A stretch of 64,000 nt of DNA, taken from contig NC_092650.1 of assembly GCF_032118995.1 (NCBI RefSeq), positions 2,480,001-2,544,000 on the forward strand, read 5' to 3'. Below are positions 12,780 through 24,300 of the stretch, in pieces; the stretch's first letter is position 1, and each line of letters begins with the position of its first letter. A program made the translations under genes and the position numbers. The notes under the pieces were generated by a model. That model was not told the origin of the DNA. It ran no database searches and was given only the letters and a program-made list of their open reading frames with translations. The stretch comes from Asterias amurensis (lineage: Eukaryota; Echinodermata; Asteroidea; Forcipulatida; Asteriidae).

Positions 12780-13370
12780 CTACAGTTCAACTCTAACGCT
12801 GAACCTAACCCAAACACTATCCTAACTCTAACCTAAGGTCTAACCCTTATCCTAACCCTAACCCTTAACCCTTACCCTTAACCCTTACCCTAACCCTAAC
12901 CCCTAACCATAACCCTTCGCCCTAACCTTATCACTAATCCTTAAACTAACCTCTAACCCTAACCCTTACTCTATGATCCTAACGAGCAAACTAAAGGGGT
13001 TGATCAACCCGTTTGAGGGTCCTTGAAGTACAGATACATTGAAAAACTATTAGGAATTATTGATAATTGAAAACTATTAACGGATAACCCACCCTAACCC
13101 CCTAAGCGCTAGGCCTAACCCCAGCCCTATATACCCAACCCTAACCATAACCCTAGCGAGCAAACTGAAGGGTTAAAACAACCAGTTTGACGGTCTTTTA
13201 AGAACAGATGCATTGGTTTGTATTTCGGATATTATAGTTAGAAAAAGGGAAGGGTGGACAAATGAAAACCCTTACCCTAACCCACACCTCCCCATCTCTC
13301 ACCCCAACCCTAACCCTTGACCCAACCCCAATCCTGTCCCTCACCCAAACCCTAACGAGCAAACCCAAGA
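12780..13370 (+). repeat. Interstitial telomere-like repeat block
   Basis: Degenerate CCCTAA / CCCTTAA units, interrupted three or four times by a non-telomeric unit that begins GAGCAAACTAAAGGGGTT and includes GTACAGATACATTG. The unit recurs near 12990, 13160 and 13350, with a relative at 12660-12740. Confidence 0.8.
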
Positions 13371-13519
13371 GAGGGTAAATAATTTGGGAAAATTATTTTG
13401 GGAAATATTTATTTTGGAAATTTACTTCAATCAAGAGACTGTTATTGATAGTCCATCGCAGCACGGATTACACCAGGGCCATTCATAATCTAATTGGGGT
13501 ACGTGTTCATCCTTTCCTC

Positions 13520-13905
13520 TTAAAGACACTGGACACTATTGGTAATTGTCAAAGACCAGTCTTCTCACTTGGTGTATCTCAACATATGCATAAAAAAAAC
13601 AAAAAAAAAATGTGAAAATTTGAACTCAATTGGTCGTCAACGTTAATAACGAAAGAAAAAAACACCCTTGTCACACGAAGTTGGGTGCTTTCAAATGCTT
13701 GATTTCAAGACCTCAAATTCTAATTCTGAGGTCTCGAAATCAAATTCGTGGAAAATTACTCCTTTCTCGAAAACTACTACTTCAGAGGGAGCCGTTTCTC
13801 ACAATGTTTTATACTATCAACCTCTCCCCATTACTCGAAACCAAGTAGGTTTCTATGCTAATAATTATTTTGAGTAATTACCAATAGTGTCCATCACTGC
13901 CAAAT
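13520..13905. mobile_element. TTAA-target element, family A
   Basis: Left end TTAAAGACACTGGACAC intact, body complete, right end slightly rearranged. Confidence 0.7.
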
Positions 13906-13909
13906 AGTG

Positions 13910-15300
13910 TCCAAAAAATGGCTAAATGGATTTCTTCTTTATATGAGAAAGTCATTTTCTTAAATAACCAAGTAAGGCAACTCTCTTACACAAAACAATA
14001 AACTTGCCAACACTTCTCTCAATCTTCATTATAAAACAGTTTATTGCAAAAAACCAAGTTCCTGACTAAAGAGGGCGCTATTTAAAGTTAGTGAGGAGAA
14101 ACTTGTAATACTTTACTGAATAATACTTCAGTTATTTGTGTGTAATCAAGACACAATTTTTAGAACAATCTAAACATTCTCATCAGACTCAAATGAGATA
14201 AGACGAGTTCAGAATTTTCTCATTTGCCATGGATTCATTTTAAATGAGCTAAAATGGCAAATAAGGAAGTAAATAAACAAATTTAATACTGTTACTCTTT
14301 ACATAATGTTGACATAAACAATTTACTTTTTAAATAAAATGAATACTCATGGGATGACATCAAGAAAATTGAGTCGCTTTACTATTCATCCAATAACTAA
14401 GCTTACAATTTATTTTTACAAAATAATAAAAAATAAAAAGAGAAACACATCAAAGAATTTTGTTTTTGTTGTTAGTTATTTTACAGTCACATTTGTATCA
14501 AAATAAAATACTGTTTTAAAATTTGCACATTACAGTAAAAAAAAGTTCATTAACTTTGCATCAATGAAGTGAAACTGATTATTGTTAATATTTGGCTACT
14601 TGCTGGTCTCTATTGTTTTAATAGGCAGCTGTAAAGCTGAATTGCATCAATATCACAAATCTAAAAGTAAAAAAAAAAAGGAAAATTCTAAAATTACAAT
14701 TAGCAGAAACCAAGTACTGGTTTTAACATTAAATTTGAAATTTGATGGTTCTTTCAATAGAATTATTTGTAATATAAAAAGCATCACGAAACTAGTCGTT
14801 TTTGCCAACCTTTGCATTGATCCGTCTCATGTACAGGGAGAAATGTTTTCTTGTAGAAAAAAAAAGTATTTTAATATCTGAGTGACGTTACTTCAGAGGG
14901 AGCCGTTTCTCACATTGTTTTATACTATCAACCGCTCTCCATTGCTCGTTACCAAGTACAGTTTTACGCTAACAAATATTTTAAAGTATTTACCAATAGC
15001 GGCCAGTGCCTTCAAATAAAATAGCGATTTTGTGTGACGCCAAACATATTGCCGTTTGATCATAACATTACAGGGAAGATTTAAAGTGCAAACTGGAGCC
15101 ATTTTGTCTGATTGGTCAGTTGTTGCCATATTTTATAGTAATTAAATATTCATAGGACGACATTTAGTGTTGGAAACTCCAGCCTTATAACCAGCCTTGT
15201 TTATCAATACTCCATGATCAAGTAAGTTTTTATGTTAATAATTATTTTAAGTAATTACCAATAGTGTCCATGCCTTTAAGGGTTGACATCCACAAAGAAC
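13910..15300. other. Downstream flank and possible 3' UTR of cathepsin Z
   Basis: Very AT-rich. Minus-strand AATAAA occurs at 14409-14414 and 14040-14045. Includes family A element fragments at 14885-15020 and 15220-15282. Confidence 0.4.
14885..15020. mobile_element. TTAA-target element, family A, right-hand fragment
   Basis: Starts within the body at CTTCAGAGGGAGCCG and ends CCAGTGCCTTCAA. Confidence 0.5.
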
Positions 15301-15310
15301 AGCTAAGACG

Positions 15311-18300
15311 TTAATCAACGATGACATCACCAAAGGAGCAGTTGTCTTCAACGGCTAGGTTGTAATTGTCACCAGTACCTCCTTTATACGCACTCGTCAC
15401 AATCCGGAACCAGCCTTTCTCACCCTGTAGTATTAAAATCAATTCTCAAGTCACCACTGAATCTCGACTTAGATTTCTACACCCCTTGAAGCTGTGTATC
15501 ATTGAAATCAATTCTCAAATCAACACTGAATCTTAAAGGCAGTGGACACTATTGGTAATTACTCAAAATAATTATTAGCATAAAACCTTTCTTGGTGACG
15601 AGTAATGGGGAGAGGTTGATGGTATAAAACATTGTGAGAAACGGTTCCATCTGAAGTGCCATAGTTTTTGAGAAAGTAGTAATTTTCCATGAATTTGATT
15701 TCGAGACCTCAGATTTAGAACTTGAGGTCTCAAAATCAACCATCTAAACGCACACAGCTTGGTGTGACAAGGGTGTTCTTTTCTTTCAATATTATCTCGC
15801 AAGTTCGATGACCGATTGAGCTCAAATTTTCACAGGTTTGTTTTTTATGCGTATGTTGAGATACACCAACTGTGAAGGCTAGTCTTTGACAATTACCAAT
15901 AGTGTCAACTGCCTTTAACTTGAGGTTTCAACTAACTTGCTCTAGTCATCCTCAGGAGACTGCTCTAGCCAGCTTCACTCTTCTGACGATGACTAGAGCA
16001 AGTTAGTCGAAACATTGAGTCCAATATTAAAGGAACACGTTGCCTTGGATCGGACGAGTTGGTCTATTAAAAGCGTTTGAAACCGTTTGTTATGAAATGC
16101 TTATGGTTAGAAAGATGTTTTAAAAGTAGAACATAATGATCCACACAAGTATCACTCAAAATTGAATGGTTTCATTTTACGTCGCGAACTAACACGGTCG
16201 GCTATTTATGGGGGTCAAAAATTTACTCCCATAAATGAGCGACCGTGTTAGTCGACGAGGTGAAAAGAAAACCACGCAATTTCAAGGCATATTTGTGTAG
16301 ATCATTGTATTCTACTTTTACAACATCTTTCTAACCATATCGATTTTATAACAAACGATTACAGAACGCTTTTCATAAACCAACTCGACCGATCCAAGGC
16401 AACGTTATCCTTTAAAGCCATTATACACTGTCGGTAAACGGTATTGTCCAAGTCCCACACTTCGTGTATCACAACTTATAAAAAAAATAACAATCCTTTG
16501 GAAATTTAGGCTCAATCGGACATCGGAGTCGGGAGAAAATAACGGGAAAACCCACTCCTGTCTTCGCGCGTATCGCCGTGTCATGACACGTGTTTATAAC
16601 AAATCCGTAATTCTCGCTAACGAGTATTTAAATTGTTTTACCGTTTTCTCAAAAAGTAAAGCATTTCATAGACTAATATTTCAAGAGAAGTCTTTCACCA
16701 CTACCTTCTGTAAACCCTGTAAATTATGTGTAAATCTGTGAACTTTTTTTTTTCTTCTGAACCGAAAGTGTCCAATGGCTTTAAGAACTCACTCTGCGAA
16801 ACTCAACCTTCTACAATCTTGTAACCTATAGCGGCATGTTGTGGAGAATACTCATTTCAATATACTGTGATGATCAAGACAGTATTTAAGTTTGAGATCT
16901 TCCATCTCAATAATTGATTACTTAAAAAACACTGGGGTGGATTTCACAAAGATAGTCCTAACTTAGGACTAGTCCTATGCAATGCTAAGAGATAGGACCA
17001 GTCCTAAGTTAGGACCAGTAACTCATCCTAACTTAGGACTGGTCCTATCTCTTAGCATTGCCTAGGACTAGTCCTAAGTTAGGACTACCTTTGTGAAATC
17101 CACCCCTGGACACCTTTGGTAATTGTCAAAGACCAATATTCTCACTTAAAGGCACTGGACACTATGGATAACTACTCAAAATAATTGTTAGCATAAAAAC
17201 TTACTTGGTAACAAGTAATGGGGAGCCGTTGATAGTATAAAACATTGTGAGAAACGGCTCCCTCTGAAGTAGCTCCCTCTGAAGTAACATAGTTTATGAA
17301 AAAAGAAGTAATTTTCTAGTAATATTATTTGAATTTAATTTTGAGACCTCAGAATTAGATTTTGAGGTCCCAATCTTTTATTACTATCGACGACCAATTG
17401 AGATCAAATTTTCACAGGTTTGTTATTTTGTGCATAATGTTGAGATACATCAACTGAAAATTACCAATAGTGTCAAGTGCCTCTAAGGTCATTAAACCAT
17501 TTGATCCGAGTCAACGATAGTTTTAAACTCACCCAAGGTTCTCCCCATGAATTGCGGACAATCCAATATTCAGTTCCATTCTCGACACCCCATCCTGCTA
17601 CTGACACAATATGATCGGTCTGTTAAAAAAAGAAGTCAAAATAATGTGAAACTCCTCAAAATAAGCCAACAAGGGCCCAATTTCATGGCTCTGCTCACCG
17701 CCGAATTCTGCGCTTACGATCACAATTCTCCACTTACTGTCATCATCATCATTCTCTTGATCCATCAGAGGGGACGTAGAGCCGCCCAACCAATGCGCTC
17801 TGCTGCCGAGTGCCACAGCTGCCCAGCCCGGGACTCGAAGTCTGCTTCCAGTTGGTCGACCCAGGTGCTGCGAGGTCGGCCTCTTGGCCTCTTCCAGGCT
17901 GGGCAGGGGCGGGATCCTTCCAGAGCTTCGACGCTCAGCCTGAGGGCCACATGGGCAGGTGTATCTTCTGGGAGCTGTCTACTGTACAAGCGCCAAATTT
18001 CCGGGCTAACTGTATAAGCAAAGCATGCCTAGTACATACCCGCTAACCTGTGGAATATGCTTGACATAAAATGGAGTTCCCTTCTTCAACAAGTGCCGAT
18101 TCTTTACTTAGCAGAGCCATGAAACATGGCCAAGATGAGGGGATGTGAACACCATCTGGTAACAGCCAATCTCCTTCACACAAAAATTGGTTTAACGTCT
18201 AAGATTATTGCACAAATTTAAGAAATTATGATTCAGTAACTAGACGACAACATTTATTCTAGATGACTACTAGTCATTGATTGTGAAATCAACGGTTAGC

Positions 18301-21300
18301 TTCAGGGATTCAAACCCACAACCTTCCAATTGCATGTACTGCAGTTTAACCACTGGTATTGGACATTTTAGGGAACTTTTGCGTCCCATATGAAGCAAAA
18401 CCAAATTGTGTTCCAACATGGTCCAATGTTCAAATGTGAGAAAGACTTGCCCAAGTATAGTTTGACAGTCTGACAAGGAATATTTCTGGTTTACTCAGCT
18501 CTGAGATTATGATTTACTCTACTGTGGAGCTTGATTTACTCACCTCTGGGTTTTTGTTGTACTCTTTGTAGATCCTACCTCCTCTAAATTTCTGCAGTTG
18601 TTTGGTCGCATCAATGTCACATCTAGATATCCAGAAAGTGATAAGGAAAAAACAACCTATAAATAAATAGTAAACTTAAAGACAGTGGACACTATTGGTA
18701 ATTGTCAAAGACTAGGCTTCACAGTTGGTGTATCTCAACAATATGCATAAAATAACAAACCTGTGAAAATTTGAGCTCAATTGGTCGTCGAAGTTACCAG
18801 GGCCCAATTTCATGGCTCTGCTTACCGCCGAATTCTGCGCTTACGATCACGATTCACCGCTTACGTGCAAACGCCGAATTTCTGGGCTAGCCTTGTAAGT
18901 GTAGAATGCCTAGTAACGCGGAGTACGCACACGCAGAAGCCAAAATTCGTCGCTAACCCATGAAATATGCTTGCCTTCAGCACAGAAATCCCTGCTTCCG
19001 TAAGCGCCGATTCTGTGCTTACAGTAAGCAGAGCCATGAAATTGGGCCCAGATATTAATGAAAGAAAAAAACACCCTTGTCCCACCAGGGTCACACGAAG
19101 TTGTGTGCTTTCAGATGCTTGATTTCGAGACCTCAAATTCTAAATCTGAGGTCTTGAAATCAAATTCGTGGAAAATTACTTCTTTCTCAAAAACTACGTC
19201 ACTTCAGATGGGAGCAGTTTCTCACAATGTTTTGTACTATCAACCTCTCCCCATTACTCATAATCAAGAAAGTTTTTATGATAATGATTATTTTGAGTAA
19301 TTACCAATAGTGTCCATTGCCTTTAAATAATAATAATAGAGTTGAACATTTCTAGTGCGCCATGTTTGTCAATGATGACACTCCTGACGCAAAAAAAAAA
19401 ACTCTGCTAATACACAATGAAACAAGACAACCAAAAGTTTTGAAGGCTATTGTTTCCGAAATAGATATGTTTTGAGATGATGTTTTGAATTTGGAACAAG
19501 TATCTGCTTCTCTGAGTTGAAGTGGGTTGCTGTTCCAAAGAGATGGCTCGGCATGTGCGAAACAGCGATCTACCCAGGAGTGCAGGCAACGTGAAACGTT
19601 CAGGAGCAGGTTCTTTGAGAAGCAAAGCTGTCTGGGTGGTTTGTACACATGAATTAAGTCGTTGATGTAATCAGGTGATGTGCCATTCAGGGAGTGGAAG
19701 ATCCTTAAAGATGATGTGGTCCCTTGCGGGTACAACCATGTAACGAATCTCTTTTGAGGGAATGTTGGCTCTGAAAAGAGCCGGTTTGGTCTCAACGTTT
19801 CAAACAGTATACTCTGCTTGTCTTCAGGAGAGCCAACAGAGCCAACACTCTTCTCTACAGAGCCAACACTCCCTCAACAAGAGATTCTTATTATCCACAC
19901 CATGCAAAGTTTCAGACATCACTTGATAAGGAAAACGTTGCAAGAGAATTTACAAATAGAAAGCGACGCATTCGCAAGCTTTCAAGTTCTATCACTGCGA
20001 TTGGAGTGACAAGAAAAACTAATGATAAAAAAACATAAACATTTTCATCTTAGATCTAGAGAAAGACTCAGTCAACAAACAGCTGAAACAAAATTGCAAG
20101 TCTAGTTTTAAATTTTTTTTTTTTGACAAATGCATTTGTCTAGAAACAATTGTCTAAAAGTATAAAGAAAAGCACCAATTAAATGGTTCTTTTTATAATT
20201 TTATATCCAGGAATGTGGTTCCCAAAACAAACTACTTAGTAAACTCAAATCTCGTTTTCTTTTCCTTCCTACTTCAAACAGCAAATTATTATACTAACGT
20301 GATTGGTCCATTCTTGAATATTTCTGCCATCATTTTCTGCCTTCCTTGTATCAGTCCATAATCGCCAACCCTCCATAATGTGTAATTACCTTGGTCTATG
20401 GCGGAACACTCTCCAAACGTTGTACAAGTCCCACACTTGTTGAATGCCTCGCATTCTGAAATAACAAAATAAAAGTCGAATGAAAAATATAAGATATGAT
20501 CAATCTTGCTGACTCACTCCCATAGGCGGGCTCGAATATGGCTTTTTCCAATTAGTTCTTGTTTTACATGAGGGTGGCCACATCTGTTGATTCTACACCG
20601 GTGTTCTTTTGCAGCACCCCAGTATAAGACATTTTCAATCTCCCCGGTTAATTTCTTCAACTAATCATTGAAAAGGAAACTAATCAAAAAGATTGTCAGT
20701 TTGGGAATTGTTACGTTATATGTTATACCGCCCTCTTGTGTTGTCAACTATAGGCAGCCATCTTGTATTACATGTGATTCCTGAGAGTTAGAGAACATGG
20801 CCCGATGATACTACAACAGAAATGTGTCTTTGTCTCTATTGATAAACTATAAATAACAGGAATGGCATAGTGGTATCCTTCCTTGCCTTCCCCAATTCTA
20901 CCTTCCATATCTAGAACCTGGTTTTGAATCCCACCTGGGCACTATGTTGATTGGGCTTGCAGTTCCTACCAGACTATGTCAGTTTTCCCCCTGGAAAAAT
21001 TATCTGGGGTTTTCCTCCCACATGTCAAACTGAACTTCCTGTCTTGTCTTCTATCTCCATACTCTCCGTACTTTTCCGACTTCAGTGAAAAGAAAACCAC
21101 CACAGGCAAATCACTCAAACCATCGACTTTTGCATTACTAGAGCAGATGTCTTACCACTAGACCACCAAGCTAGCCCATTGGCTAGAGGCAGTTTGAATT
21201 CAAATACACAAACTTGATGCAGTTAAACTTCTGAAATCTTAAGTGATGTTCGAAGCTTTGCATGGTGTGAAGGTTAAGAATAAGCTATGAATAATAGTAA

Positions 21301-24300
21301 ACTTGTGGGTACAACCATGTTCTAAGGCCGTGTCCGAATTGGTGGCTACGGCTGCGGCTACGACTGTTGCCAGGGGTGTTGCTAAGGGCGTCCAATACTT
21401 CAACGCAAGACGACGCAACGATCCGGCCGTAGCTGTAGCTGTAGCCGCCAATTCGGAAACGGCCTAATTCTCTTTTCTTTTGAAGGCTTTCTCCTGAAGA
21501 AGAGCAGTATACTGTTCGAAACGCCGAAACCAAACCAGCTCTTTTCAGAGCCAACACTCCCTCAAAAGAGAATTATTACGTGGTTGTACGTGCAAGTTTA
21601 CTGTTATTTAAAGTTTATTAAAAAAAAATCTTACTTTGGTTTTTGGCTTGGTAGTTATTACACGTTTCATCGGGTATTCCGTGGGTGTTTGCGTAGCTAT
21701 AAACCCCCATCGCCGATCCTCCGTCACAGTCTCCGGCGTCTCCACAATCAATCACATTCTGAGGGGAAAGGTAAGTGGAGGGGAAAGCACCTTGCCTCTT
21801 GATGTTGATACGATCTGATTAAAAAAAAAAGACACAAAGTGAAAAACAACTTGTTGGAATAATCCATAAGTTGAACTGAAGTTGAAGATTGTTTGAATCA
21901 ATAAGAAAACTTTGTTCTGGAGTTGAACTCCTCCGTGATGAGTAAATTACAGTTGTTTCACCCAGAAGTGTATTTACAATTTGGGTGTTATAAAAGACAA
22001 CGAATGTGAAAGAATTCAAGAGCCGAACCGACAGAGTTAAACATAGTTTTCATAAAGTTACTAAATTCAAATAAATGTAATTTTGTTGTATTCATTAGTA
22101 GCTTTATTTTCAGCCGGTTTGATTATTTCTTGTCTGTAGTTTCAGTTGTGTTTGAACCGGAGTCACTATTGACCCATTTCACCTGACGTCATCATCAGAA
22201 AAATCTTCGCCATACTGGTAGGCAATTTCACTGTGCGGCATTTTCATATGTAACTCTTTGCATAAAGTATGCTGTGCGTTAGCAGTGAAGTGCGCGTTTT
22301 AGGCGACGCGGCGTTAATTCACGTAAACCTAACTTGCCCACCAACATGGAAAGCGTGGCATCAGTCGCTGCGTGTAACACGCATGCAAGGGGTCAATTGG
22401 CAAAAGTTCAAGAGATGAGTATAGGTGTTTGCTAAAAAACGAAATAATGGTGACAATGATTGATTTTGAATTAAGCAGTTACAGTGTGGGGAGCAGGGAC
22501 AGGATTCATAGAGCTGCTCAAGAAGAAAATACTTATTGTTCTGCTTAGCGGACATGAGGAAGATACCAGTCATAAATTTTACATATGACATGGTAATTTG
22601 GCTGGTAACCTTAATCTGGTAATCATGTGCTAAGCGGCTATTTTTGGCTCTATGAATTCGGGCCCAGGAACTTTCAGAGTTAGGCCAATGGGAGACTTTT
22701 GGGACGCTTGGTGGCAGCAGACTTACCAGGTAAAATCCAATGTTTTCGGTCATGTGCGCACGCTCAGAACTACGTAAACAATGGAAATTCACCTGGTAAG
22801 TCTGCTGCCACCTACCGTCTCAAAGTCTCCCATTTACAAATAAAAGATTCAAGGTTTAGAAACTAAGTGTACATTAACAAGTTATCACTTCTGGGCCCAT
22901 TTTCTTGGCACTGCTTACCGCCAAATTCTGCGTTTGAAATCACCATTCTCTGCTAACAGTGCAAGTGCCAAATTTCTGCGCTAGCTGTACAGATGGTGTG
23001 ACCTGTGTTTACATTTAAACCGCCCTCTGTTGACAAAACACTATATACGTCATGTTTCGCCGGGCAAAGAGTTGCGTAGTCATAGTAAGATTGCGTACAC
23101 TTTCTAGCTGGCTGCCAAAACACAAAGGTTTTGCCCTGCGGTATGCGCGCGAATCATATTATGGTTTTCGTGTGACGTCAGAGGTCACGTCGTCTATAAG
23201 CGAAGAATGTCTAACATGGAGTTTGCTCGAACACAAGTGAAAATTCCCTGCTCACCTGTGAAACACGCTTGCCGTAAGCACAGAATTCCCTGCTTCCGCT
23301 AGTGCCGATTCTTTGCTTATGGTAAGCAGAGCCATGAAATTGGGCCACGGGGCCTTTCTAAAACCTCTGCTTGGGCTCCAGGCACTGTCTGATGTTCGAA
23401 CCACCTCCGCATGCAAAACACACACTGCTCCAAAAATCTGAAGGCCTGAAGGCCGAGTTGCGTTTCCACTGCGTACACAGTGCTCGAAGCCTAAGCCGGA
23501 GACGTAGTCCAAGCCGGGGTTTAAGAAAGGCCCCCAGTGTCTTGAATTCTTTCCTCATTACCTCAATTAAAGATACTGGACACTATTGGTAAGTGTCAAA
23601 GACCAGTCTTCTCACTTAGTGTATCTCAACATATGCATAAAGTAACAAACCTGTGAAAATTTGAGCTCAATCGGTCATCGAAGTTGCGAGTTGATTAAAA
23701 TTCTAATCTTGAGTTCTCGAAATCAAATTCGTGGAAAATTACTTCTTTCTCGAAAACTACGTCACTTCAGAGGGAGCTGTTTCTCACAATGTATTATACT
23801 ATCAACCTCTCCCCATTACTCGTTACCAAGAAAGGTTTTATGATGATAATTATGTTGAGTAGGCCTTATTACCAATAGTGTCCACTGCCTTTAAGAATAT
23901 CAAAAAAAAACTTGAAGATACTGGAAGGTAAAAACTGACCTGCCATAGCACTGGTTGCACCCATAGCCCAGCAACTTCCACAATATTGTGGGATATGTTG
24001 GTTGCGTGTTGTACTTGCATAATTCATTCCTTTCATATTACGCCAATCCCACTGTGTTGGTAGATCCTTAGGGTTCACATCCCAGTGAGGTCGAGGGTAT
24101 GTTCTGAAAGGTCAAAGGTCAACATGATACTTTATTTAATATTTGAAAAAGTCGTATTTGGTAGGATACAGAGATCCCATCACAGAAAATTCTTGAAACC
24201 TATTTTGTTTACAAATCAATAAAAAAAAGTAAAAAAACCAAACATAGATAATTTAAAGCTGAAAATAATGGTTAACAAAAAAAATGTGGATTTGAAACAA

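Noticed and set aside
12780-13370. A true chromosome end
   Set aside because: The telomere-like units are degenerate, interrupted and flanked on both sides by ordinary sequence.
21759-23939. A supposed missing exon of cathepsin Z between the CGSCW exon and the NVIDCG exon
   Set aside because: The [18 protein letters not shown] segment is the start of the 21814-21635 exon itself, so no exon is missing.
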